Both the position numbers and the translations under genes were made by a program. DNA of 64,000 nucleotides from an uncultured Latescibacterota bacterium (GTDB lineage: Bacteria > Latescibacterota > UBA2968 > UBA8231), in assembly GCA_951813615.1 (NCBI GenBank), contig OX638377.1:558001-622000 (forward strand), written 5' to 3'. Under the pieces are notes generated by a model that saw only the letters and a list, made by a program, of their open reading frames with translations, was not told the origin of the DNA and did not search any database. Within the stretch, counting starts at the first letter, position 1, and each line of letters starts with the position of its first letter. Below are positions 49,988-58,517 of the stretch, in pieces.

Positions 49988-50403
49988 TTTTTTCCGCTAG
50001 CCGCGCCGCGGTCGGGTGGCCTCTCGTCGCCCTCTAGCACGAAGCCGATAAAGCGCTTCTGCCCAAGGGTTTTCAAATACTGGAGTAGGGAGACCTCGGC
50101 TTCCTTGCGATTGAGGCTGTACTCGTCGCTGAGCAGTTCGATCATCTTGCCGACCGAGTTGCGGCCATTGCACATCCGCCAGACCTCGCTGCCGACCTCG
50201 TCGAGGGTAATTTTGCGCTGCTTGGGGATGTAGAAAAACTTGGACAACAGTCGCACCCTCCAGGTCTCTTGGCGCGCTATGAAGACCTGGACCTCGTCGT
50301 TGTCGTTGTTTTCCCAGCGCAGGGACTCATTGCGCGTTGGCCGCGACGCCAGCATGGCGGCCCGACTCAGCTTGGGTCCCTTGTTTTTTGATAAAATGCC
50401 CAT
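49954..50403 (-). CDS. PqqD-like protein
   Basis: A 149-residue protein. Residues about 65-130 match the PqqD domain: ITLDEVGSEVWRMCNG, SVGKMIELLSDEYS and EAEVSLLQYLKTLGQKRFIG (read in parts). PqqD domains chaperone peptides for radical SAM enzymes, but no radical SAM gene or peptide precursor is in the cluster. A basic N-terminus and basic tail flank it. It overlaps the upstream gene by 77 bases and the PAP2-like gene by 34, an unusually dense arrangement. Confidence 0.8.
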   Translation of the reverse strand: MGILSKNKGPKLSRAAMLASRPTRNESLRWENNDNDEVQVFIARQETWRVRLLSKFFYIPKQRKITLDEVGSEVWRMCNGRNSVGKMIELLSDEYSLNRKEAEVSLLQYLKTLGQKRFIGFVLEGDERPPDRGAASGKKWQKKQTGASN

Positions 50404-51319
50404 CTACTACCTTGGTGACTAGATCGTCTGCTGCATCTTTCTTGCGGTAGAGGTGCTCGACGATTGCGATCTTGTCGATGCTGGTATCGCGCCAGACGCG
50501 CCCCCGCAGATACAGGCGCGGCCTCGGGTTCATAAAGGGCAGGGGACGCAGTAGCTGACGCCAGCGGCTGCGCGGCCGCCCCTCGACGCGAATACCTTCG
50601 TGTTCCCGCACGTCTTCTGGAATAATGTCCACCAAGAAGTCGCGCAATTGCTTCTTAAAAAAGACCGGATACCAATCTTGGAGGTGCGCGTCTTTGAGCA
50701 TGATCCGGGCCATGCTCAACCGATGCACCTTTAGAACTTGTTTGCCGAGGGAGAACTCCAGCTCGAGGTGACCCGATTTGAGGGAATGACTTTGCAGCTT
50801 GAGGTCGCTGGGGGCGAAAAACCGCAAGCCGTACACGCTCCACAGATACGCGTCCTCGGCTTCTTGATCGACGAGCGAACTGAACACGGCCTCGGCTTGC
50901 TCGGGCAAAAACTCGTCTAGCTTGGCCAGCACTCGCAGGAGCACTACCCGCCCGGACTCCAAGGCGAGCGCTAGGTTATACGCGCGGAAATCGGCCTCCC
51001 AGATGAAGACCTCGTATTCGCGACCTTCGAGGAACTTCTTGTTTTTGAGGAAGCGGGCGCGGCGCTGGACCTCAAAGGGGGCATCGACCTTTTGGGCCTT
51101 CTTTTGCAGGTTGGCCAAGTAGCGATCTACCAGTTCGGTCAGACGCAGGGCCTCGCCGCGGCCTTTGAGCCGCCGCCATTCGATCTCGGCGCGCACGATT
51201 TCGGCGTCGTCGAGGCGGGCATAGCCCTTGTCAAAGTCTCCGTCAACCCGACCGAGATTCCAGTCGTCCGGTACGGCCAGCCGCAGCCCTTGCCAAGCGA
51301 AATCCATCCAAGCGCTCAT
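50327..51319 (-). CDS. hypothetical protein of the OPT/M28 cluster
   Basis: A 330-residue soluble protein, not recognised. It starts with DFAWQGLRLAVPDDWNLG, a motif common in PsbP/DcrB-like beta folds, and a second such pattern (YGLRFFAPSDLKLQSH) near residue 165, so two copies may exist. The C-terminal 26 residues overlap pqqD-like in another frame. The start ATG is one base after the stop of the 804-residue membrane protein, which implies a coupled function. Confidence 0.65.
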   Translation of the reverse strand: MSAWMDFAWQGLRLAVPDDWNLGRVDGDFDKGYARLDDAEIVRAEIEWRRLKGRGEALRLTELVDRYLANLQKKAQKVDAPFEVQRRARFLKNKKFLEGREYEVFIWEADFRAYNLALALESGRVVLLRVLAKLDEFLPEQAEAVFSSLVDQEAEDAYLWSVYGLRFFAPSDLKLQSHSLKSGHLELEFSLGKQVLKVHRLSMARIMLKDAHLQDWYPVFFKKQLRDFLVDIIPEDVREHEGIRVEGRPRSRWRQLLRPLPFMNPRPRLYLRGRVWRDTSIDKIAIVEHLYRKKDAADDLVTKVVDGHFIKKQGTQAESGRHAGVAANAQ

Positions 51320-51320
51320 G

Positions 51321-53735
51321 CTAGAAGATCAACACGGAGACCGATTTCTGGATCAGGGCGATCCCCACCGCCGCCATCCCCATCAATGCCATGCCGCAGG
51401 CGAAGCCCACCGCTAGAATCGGGGCAAACTGTCGCCACTCCTGTCGCCCGTACTTGTTCCAGAAGTAATAGCGAGCCAAGAGCGCGCCGACGATCTCGGT
51501 CACCACAAGATGCGGCAGGACTGTCAGCGAGCGCACGAAGCCAAAAATCAACAGGATCGGCAGCCCGAGTACGGAGAGCAGAATGAAACTCACCAGCCCG
51601 AAGCCGGCTCCGAAGGCGATGACCTCTGGCTTGAGTGCTTTATACAGCCAAGGCACGTCGGTAGATCGCTGGATCCAGGAACTGGTAAAGAGCGGATCGG
51701 TATCGACCTCAAAGTAGAAGGACCATCCTGCCGGCACGGCTCGCCCAGCCTGCACTTCGAGGGTTGGGCGGGGGGCGCGGATGACGGCGTCCATAGCCGG
51801 CCCTAGCGGCACAATCGCCGGCAGGCCCTCGACGATTTGCTCTTCGGCTAGCTGCTCGTCGCGCAGGTAGCGCTCGGCGACGATGTCGGGTGCCCCTTGC
51901 TCGAAGTGCGAGTAGAAAACTTGGGTCGGCATCCACGGGCCAACTTGACCGCGCTTGCCGCTAGAGTCCAGCCACTCCTGATCCACTAGCCGCACTCGCC
52001 AGTACCACCACTCGTTCTCGATCAGGTTAGCCGGAGTCCATCCCGCTTGGTCTTTGTCTATGGCTAGTTCGCTGCGCATGGTGCCGGTGATAAAGAGGCA
52101 TTGCTGGTAGGCCCGCAGCCGCCAGAATAGCTGGGCATAGGGGTAGGAGGCCGACGGGATCGGTGCCAGTTTCCAGATATAGGAGCCGTAGAGAAAACTG
52201 GTGAAGAGCACGATTGGCACCATGAAAATCTCGGCGCGGATGATGCTGGTAAACTGGGTACCGGTCAATTCGATTTCGCGGAACTTCTGGGTCTGGGCAC
52301 CGTAGTTGCCCAAGGGAAACGGAATGAACCAGATGTCAACGCCGCGATACCCAGAGAGGATGATCGTCGCCTCGCGCACGAAGGGGATGTCCACCGTCTG
52401 CCCCACCATCCCCACTAGGCGAGCGTTGACAAAGGACTGAAAGGGCGTGAATACGAAACCAAAAAAGAGGAAAAACCAGATAAAATGGGCAATGCCCGGC
52501 AGCAGCCAAGCGGCGATGCCAATCAGGCCGGCCGTGGCCAAGGCGTACAGGGCCAGCGCCACCCAGATGGGGAAATCGCCGCGCCCCTCGGGGGTGGCGA
52601 GACTGCGCTTGGGACCGCCGTCTGTGTTGGCCCTAGCTCTGCGCACGCTCTGAACTACTTGGTAGATGCCGATGATAGCGATGGCGATGGTGGTGCCAAT
52701 GCCAAAGCTCATCCAGAAATCGACGCTGTTGACGAAGAAGGTATCTATCGAGCCCATGCCTTGCCGCCACAAGTTCAGGTAGGGTTCCTCGCGCCACGAA
52801 GGCGTCCAGGTATAGAGCAGCGGGTTGGCAATCGAGGCAACAACCACTCCGATAAAGGTGCCAATCACGCCCCAGAACGGTACCACTAGACCGACGAAGA
52901 TCGGTCCCAAGTGCGCGGTAAATCCCAGCGGAGTTGCCGGGATGAAGTTGCCGGTGACTTGCGTGAAATCAACAAAGGGAATGGGGATGAGTTGGATCGG
53001 CTCGGTCAGCAGTGCGCCGGTAATCGCCGGCAGGGCCACGTAGATTGTGCCAAAGACCAAGCCGATCATTGCCCCCGCCGAGAATACCCGCCAGCGCCAA
53101 GTCTCAAGTCCTTGGGTAGTCTCGGCCAGTGCCGTAGCGCCTTGGGCGTTTACGGGCGCGAAGGGAAAGGGCAAACGCTCGTAGTCGGAGCTGAGCCGGA
53201 AGAGCGCGTACGACATGGTGAACCAGTTGATGCGCCAGATGATCATCCCCAAGACGAGGAGGACGATCGGCATCGCCCAATCCGAGTGCAGGAAGGTCCG
53301 TTCGATGATGGCGGAGGAGTCGGGCTGCGGTGCCACCCAGCCGGGGATCAGCTTGGCGATGCCAAACTGCTTGGCCGCTGGCGATTGCACCAAGTACTGG
53401 TTGTAGAGCAAGCCCTCAAAGGCACCGGTCTCAGCGGCAATCAACGAGCCGGCCACGTAGAACAGCACGTAGACTTCTTGGCGCCGAAGGGTGGAAAAGG
53501 AGCGCTTGGTGATTTCGGCGAAGAGGATGATGGTCACCCACTCGGCCGCCGCCCCCAAAGAGCCGCCGATCATCAGGCTCAAGTACATGTTGCCCGGCAC
53601 CATGATAAAGGCGACGAAGAGCACGCCGAGGACGGCCTTGATCGTAAAGCCGTTCTCGAAGCGGTCCGGGACCTGCATTAGATCCCGATATTCTTCGATC
53701 TCTTGGTTCGGGTTTCTGTTTTTGCTTCCGAGCAC
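51321..53735 (-). CDS. large OPT-like membrane protein with inserted soluble domain
   Basis: 804 residues with about 14 helices. The first part resembles oligopeptide-transporter-like proteins (SYALFRLSSDYERLPFPFAPVNAQGA). Between about residues 580 and 720 lies a soluble domain without helices, with NEWWYWRVRLVDQEW and then GWSFYFEVDTDPLFTSSW, a fibronectin-type-III-like pattern. It flanks the M28-FtsX fusion on the far side from the DUF6785-like protein. Transport substrate unknown. Confidence 0.75.
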   Translation of the reverse strand: MLGSKNRNPNQEIEEYRDLMQVPDRFENGFTIKAVLGVLFVAFIMVPGNMYLSLMIGGSLGAAAEWVTIILFAEITKRSFSTLRRQEVYVLFYVAGSLIAAETGAFEGLLYNQYLVQSPAAKQFGIAKLIPGWVAPQPDSSAIIERTFLHSDWAMPIVLLVLGMIIWRINWFTMSYALFRLSSDYERLPFPFAPVNAQGATALAETTQGLETWRWRVFSAGAMIGLVFGTIYVALPAITGALLTEPIQLIPIPFVDFTQVTGNFIPATPLGFTAHLGPIFVGLVVPFWGVIGTFIGVVVASIANPLLYTWTPSWREEPYLNLWRQGMGSIDTFFVNSVDFWMSFGIGTTIAIAIIGIYQVVQSVRRARANTDGGPKRSLATPEGRGDFPIWVALALYALATAGLIGIAAWLLPGIAHFIWFFLFFGFVFTPFQSFVNARLVGMVGQTVDIPFVREATIILSGYRGVDIWFIPFPLGNYGAQTQKFREIELTGTQFTSIIRAEIFMVPIVLFTSFLYGSYIWKLAPIPSASYPYAQLFWRLRAYQQCLFITGTMRSELAIDKDQAGWTPANLIENEWWYWRVRLVDQEWLDSSGKRGQVGPWMPTQVFYSHFEQGAPDIVAERYLRDEQLAEEQIVEGLPAIVPLGPAMDAVIRAPRPTLEVQAGRAVPAGWSFYFEVDTDPLFTSSWIQRSTDVPWLYKALKPEVIAFGAGFGLVSFILLSVLGLPILLIFGFVRSLTVLPHLVVTEIVGALLARYYFWNKYGRQEWRQFAPILAVGFACGMALMGMAAVGIALIQKSVSVLIF

Positions 53736-53748
53736 TCGCTAGCCTCCC

Positions 53749-56700
53749 TTACGCCGACACTTCGCTGCGCAGTCCTTGCAGAATTTCCGCGCCCTGTTGG
53801 CGGTAGCCTTCCTTGGCCTCGGCATCCACCGTGCGCCAGATGAGGAACTGTTTGCGGATGACGTTCATAAAGCGCTGGTTGACCCTCCGCCACGAGGCGT
53901 CCTCGCCGCTGAGTCGCTTGATTTGCAGACCTACTGCGTAAATGTTGTGCTCGGCCTCTGGCATGGCCCGCACGGTGACGTGTTGGCTGACGCCCAAGTC
54001 GAAAGGAGCCAGCCATATATTCATGTCGATGAGGTATCCTTCGCCGTTGGGCGTTTCTTCTCGGCGTAACTGGGCACCGTCGGTGTAGAAGGTGCCGATG
54101 GACTCTTCGCTGTAGGAGTCGAAGTAGCCAATGAGGAATACGCTCAAGCCCAAGACCTCGTGGCCGCTGACCGTAAAAGGAAACTCGAAATCCCACTGGT
54201 CGCCGTCGGGCGGCGGCAGCTTCCACTTGCGGGTTACGTCCGGCACGGCCATCTGCGATGCCTTGCGCGCTGGGTAGATCGTCGAGAGCATGACCACGGC
54301 CATTACCAGCATACAGGAGAGCACCGCAGCCACTGAGGAGTAGTTGAGCGTGAAGCCGCCCAGCAGATCGAACTCGATGAGCACTTTGGCGATTACTTGG
54401 CCGCTGAGATAACCAGCGACGACGCCTAGCACCGAATAGACACAACTCTCGGCGATAAAGAGCCAAGAGATATGGCCAGGGGCTAGGCCCACCGAAGAGT
54501 AGACGCCGATTTCACGGAAGCGCTCGTACACGCTGCCCATCATGGTGTTGAGCACGATTAGTGAGGCGATCAGCATGGGGATGAACAAATTGCTCATCCC
54601 GGAAAAGGAGGTCATCCCCAGCGAGGAGTAGATCGACACCTTGATGTATTCGTCGCCGGCTTCTTTGACTCCGGCGAACAGCGTCACCGCGAGGCGCGAG
54701 AGGAACTCCTCGACCTCGCCGCGCACGTCGCTGCCCTCGGGGAAGCGCACGGCCACGGACTGCAAGGGGTTGCCGCTGCCGACATTGCGCAGCGTGTGGT
54801 AGGGCGCGATTAGGATGTTGGCCGGTTCTAGATGGACAAAGGGCTTGATGACGACCTTGGCGTCCTCCAAGCCCTGCTTCTCGCGCTTTTCTTCTTCGGC
54901 AATCTCCTGCACGGCTTGGCCGCCGGTGACGGCGAAGTCGGCCGGCGTCAGGATTTCGTCGTCGAGGTCCTTGAGGTCCTTCATCCGCTTAGAGTCGAGG
55001 ACGCCAACGACCGTGAACAAGTCGCCGAAGACTCTGACTCGCGCTCGACCGACATCGGCCAAGTCTATGTCGAGATGGGCCTCCTTAACCATGTCGATGG
55101 GCAGGATGCAAACCTTGTCCTCGCCCGGCTCAAACCACCGCCCGGCGACTAGGGCTTGGTTCAGCCCGGTGACCTCGGTTTCCTCCGGGGTCAATCCGAG
55201 GACGCCGAGCGCGTTATGGGCCTTGTCGCCGTGTTTTATTTTGATGTGCGCCTTGGCCTTGTTGCTGTACCAGCTGCGCGGTGCGACCGCGGCGCGATCG
55301 CCGAAATTGCTGCGGGCGTACTCGAGCACGGAATCTTCCATCGGATTCCACGCCTTGCTGCGGATTAGGATGCCTTCGTAGAGGCCCTCGTTGTCGCGGC
55401 TGATTTGGTTGAACCGCAGGCCCGTGCGGATGGAGGTGAAGGAGAGGACTGTAAAAGTCAGCAGCAAGAGCGTGGTAAAGGTGAGGACCGTGCGCGTCTT
55501 GCGCCGCTTCATGTTGGAAATTCCGAGCTGGAAGGCGGTCAGTGAAGCTGAAGAGCGGCTGACGTCCGTGTCGTGGATCACGGCCACCTCGGTGCGCAGC
55601 TTCTTCATCTGCTCGTTGAAGCGGCCGGAAATAATCGACATCACTAGCACTGCTAGGGCGATAATGATGAAGGCCAATAGGATGACGAAGGGATTGGATA
55701 GCTGGAAGGCCGGATGCACCATCCACAGCACGATCCAGATCGCCAAGAAAACCCCGACAAACCCGATGATCTGATTGCGGATCGTGGCGGCCGTAAAAAG
55801 GAGCCGCTCGGTAAAAAAGGCGCAGGGAAGAACGAGGGCCATGAAGAAAATAATGCCCTGAATGACGTCGTTTTGGGTGGATTTGACGTCTGGATAGGCG
55901 CGCGACTCCAGCCCGAAGGCCGCCCGCGTGTGACGCACGAAATCGCCCCAGCGTTGCTCGGTGCCGGCCGCGGCAGCTTGGTCTAGCTCGGTCTCGGCCC
56001 GGTAGTGGAGGTCGTTGAGACGCTGGTTTTCAATGGCGAAGCTCCGCAACTCGCGCATCCGTGACTCGTCGAGATTCCACATGTCTTGGGCGGCTTGGAA
56101 GGTCGTGCGGGCAAAAGAGGTGCCGGGGCGAATCTCAAAGCCCTCGCCTTCAGCTTTGTCTTTGTCAGTGACACTGGTGGCGTTGAGCAATAGCGAGCGA
56201 AAGCCAAGTAGGCCCGCGCCAAAACCCATCTTTATGCGCGAGCCCGGTCGTGCGAAGAGCACCCCGACTGGCTCGTTTTGGGCCGAGGGACCTTCGCCAA
56301 TGGTATAACCGTACTCTACTGGTGCGCCGTTCGTCTCGTCGAAGACCTGCACGTTGGACAGCTTGGTGAGATAGCGCGGATCGACGATGTCGAAGAAATT
56401 GTAGGGCACGCAGGGGAAGAGGATGACCATCCACTGCTTGTCGCGCCAGTCCATGGCGACCCGCATCGGGTAGATCTCGTCGCCTTGCACGCCGCGGTCT
56501 GGGGCGTAGGTGATGCGACCGGTGATCGGGTCCATGTAGTAGCCCTCGATCTGCACATTATTGACCCGCACCCGATTAACGTAAAAAGCCCCTTTGTCAT
56601 CGACGACTTCGTAATACTCGCCGCGCACGCCTTTATACGACTTTTTCTTGCCGTTGCGCACGACGGCTACTGCGTCTGCACGCGGCAAATCGGGAATGAT

Positions 56701-58500
56701 GCTGCGGCGCGGAAAGACCATGGTTTGGCCGCGCAACGAGCGTAGATTGTCGCGCAGGCGCATCTTGAAGTCCGGGAAAAGCTCTGGGTCTGCAAAGGCC
56801 ATCTCGAACATACCGGCGAGCACCCGGATCTGTTTGGCGAGATTGGCGTGGTTGACGCGCTCGGCTCGGTCTAAGGGCGTATCGACGAGGAAGCGCGCGT
56901 CATTGACGGTGACAAAGGCCAACGCCGGCGTACCCGTTGCCAACACCAATTCGCTGTTGACCGATATTTCGCCCGGGACAAAGGTCTGCCAGCTCATCCC
57001 ACCTTCGGGACTGATGCCATTGACCAGTACGTCGCGACGCTGATAGCCCAGCTCGCGGCTGATCTTGCGGGCATAACCCATAAAGTTCTTGCCGAAAGGC
57101 GCAAAGTAGCGCTTGTAGTAAAAGCTGGTGTTGCTATTCCAGACTCCAAGCTCGTCGGTCTGCGACGAAAGGTCGAGGCTGACGAAGAGCTTGACTGCGA
57201 GCGAATCGACTTTGGGATCGACCCAAGTTTTGTAGAGCGCGAGGCGCAAGTCGTCATCCGAGTGCAACTCATCAATTAGCTCGTCGCGGTCTTCGAACTG
57301 CTCGTCGGCGAGGTGCAATGCGCCGGCCTCTTGGTTCAGCAGCCCTTCGGCGAGGGCGGCGTCGGCAATGTGCGCGGCCAAGTTGGTGTGGCCTTCGGCA
57401 ACGCTCCGCACGAGGGCTTCCTTACCGGTAAACTCATCCTCGCCGATGGCGTAGTGGATGCCGTCTTGGGCGATCATGTTCTGCGCGAGTGCGGCATCGA
57501 CGACCCGCCGCACCAGCATGTGTTCGATAAAGGGATCTTCTTTGCGCAAGTAGCGTTGGATGAAATCATCGACCCCACGCAAGCCCAAGTGGTGGGCCGA
57601 AGTAGCGAGAAAGACGATCGTGCGCGCCGGCGGGTTGGCGCGGAAATAGCGTGCGAGTTCCAACAGCGCCGTGATGCTGGAAGCCTGCTCGGCACCCGGG
57701 GCGAGGGCCGGCACGACCGACATGGCGTCGTAGTACGCCTCCAGCACGATCACGTCTTCTTTTAGTAAAGGATCGTATCCGGGGATCGTGCCGAGGATGT
57801 TCCACGCAGGACGCCGCTCCCAATCCATGCGGTACTCTAGGTGGAGCGTCTGTTCACCCGCTGCGGCCAGTTGGTGGCGCAAGCTCTGACCGGCTTGGCG
57901 ATCAATCCAGAACCTCGGCACGTCGAGCGGCATGGTGAGGAACTTCTTTTCGCCCTCCAAGTACACGGTGGAATCCGGCTCGATGAAGACGATGGCCTGC
58001 GCCCCGAGATAGGCGGCATTGAGCCAGGAGTCGCCTGAATTAAAGTCCATCAGGGCCACAGCCCCTTCGACTTGTTTGCCGTCCATGTCCGCGTACTCGC
58101 CCGCACCAGCATCTATCAAGCGCCCAGTCATCCCGCCTTCGGGCAATGTCGAGGTCTTGACGAGGTTGGGCCAGAGGCCGTGGATGGGCACCTGTTCGCC
58201 GCTGCCGACGACTTGCAAGAATCCGCCCTTATCGACGGGAATCGAGATATCGTATTCGTGGATTGCGATATCGTCGAGGCCGATTGCGCGGAAGCGCTCC
58301 TGCACGATCTGGGCCGCTTGATCGGCACCTGGATAGCCAGCAACTCTAGACCCCAAGCTGGCAAAGGTGTCCATCGTCTGCTGTACGCGCTCGACTGGGG
58401 TCGTGCGCGCCAACTCGGCAAAATCGACCTCAGCCCAGGTCGGTGCCACGCTGGCCAGAATCCAGCTAAGGGCCATCCATCTCACCGCGAACTTAGGCAT
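53749..58500 (-). CDS. M28 peptidase-like / FtsX permease fusion
   Basis: A 1583-residue protein. ATG 58500, with AAAGG about ten bases ahead, exposes a signal peptide MPKFAVRWMALSWILASVAPTWA; the longer frame is shadow. Residues about 25-330 are an M28-type domain with a PA-like insert (DMDGKQVEGAVALMDF). Residues 880-970 are membrane helices, then an FtsX/MacB permease (MKRRKTRTVLTF near 996; four final helices about 1305-1415) and a 165-residue tail. M28 ligands look altered: AYYD for HYD, GAEQAS for ADDN and SAHHLG for EE. No ABC ATPase gene is near. Confidence 0.85.
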   Translation of the reverse strand: MPKFAVRWMALSWILASVAPTWAEVDFAELARTTPVERVQQTMDTFASLGSRVAGYPGADQAAQIVQERFRAIGLDDIAIHEYDISIPVDKGGFLQVVGSGEQVPIHGLWPNLVKTSTLPEGGMTGRLIDAGAGEYADMDGKQVEGAVALMDFNSGDSWLNAAYLGAQAIVFIEPDSTVYLEGEKKFLTMPLDVPRFWIDRQAGQSLRHQLAAAGEQTLHLEYRMDWERRPAWNILGTIPGYDPLLKEDVIVLEAYYDAMSVVPALAPGAEQASSITALLELARYFRANPPARTIVFLATSAHHLGLRGVDDFIQRYLRKEDPFIEHMLVRRVVDAALAQNMIAQDGIHYAIGEDEFTGKEALVRSVAEGHTNLAAHIADAALAEGLLNQEAGALHLADEQFEDRDELIDELHSDDDLRLALYKTWVDPKVDSLAVKLFVSLDLSSQTDELGVWNSNTSFYYKRYFAPFGKNFMGYARKISRELGYQRRDVLVNGISPEGGMSWQTFVPGEISVNSELVLATGTPALAFVTVNDARFLVDTPLDRAERVNHANLAKQIRVLAGMFEMAFADPELFPDFKMRLRDNLRSLRGQTMVFPRRSIIPDLPRADAVAVVRNGKKKSYKGVRGEYYEVVDDKGAFYVNRVRVNNVQIEGYYMDPITGRITYAPDRGVQGDEIYPMRVAMDWRDKQWMVILFPCVPYNFFDIVDPRYLTKLSNVQVFDETNGAPVEYGYTIGEGPSAQNEPVGVLFARPGSRIKMGFGAGLLGFRSLLLNATSVTDKDKAEGEGFEIRPGTSFARTTFQAAQDMWNLDESRMRELRSFAIENQRLNDLHYRAETELDQAAAAGTEQRWGDFVRHTRAAFGLESRAYPDVKSTQNDVIQGIIFFMALVLPCAFFTERLLFTAATIRNQIIGFVGVFLAIWIVLWMVHPAFQLSNPFVILLAFIIIALAVLVMSIISGRFNEQMKKLRTEVAVIHDTDVSRSSASLTAFQLGISNMKRRKTRTVLTFTTLLLLTFTVLSFTSIRTGLRFNQISRDNEGLYEGILIRSKAWNPMEDSVLEYARSNFGDRAAVAPRSWYSNKAKAHIKIKHGDKAHNALGVLGLTPEETEVTGLNQALVAGRWFEPGEDKVCILPIDMVKEAHLDIDLADVGRARVRVFGDLFTVVGVLDSKRMKDLKDLDDEILTPADFAVTGGQAVQEIAEEEKREKQGLEDAKVVIKPFVHLEPANILIAPYHTLRNVGSGNPLQSVAVRFPEGSDVRGEVEEFLSRLAVTLFAGVKEAGDEYIKVSIYSSLGMTSFSGMSNLFIPMLIASLIVLNTMMGSVYERFREIGVYSSVGLAPGHISWLFIAESCVYSVLGVVAGYLSGQVIAKVLIEFDLLGGFTLNYSSVAAVLSCMLVMAVVMLSTIYPARKASQMAVPDVTRKWKLPPPDGDQWDFEFPFTVSGHEVLGLSVFLIGYFDSYSEESIGTFYTDGAQLRREETPNGEGYLIDMNIWLAPFDLGVSQHVTVRAMPEAEHNIYAVGLQIKRLSGEDASWRRVNQRFMNVIRKQFLIWRTVDAEAKEGYRQQGAEILQGLRSEVSA

Positions 58501-58517
58501 AATTGTAAGTGCCTTTC

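Noticed and set aside
52911..53681. 256-residue plus-strand ORF antisense to the 804-residue membrane protein
   Set aside because: Low-complexity Gly/His/Arg composition typical of antisense of a GC-rich gene.
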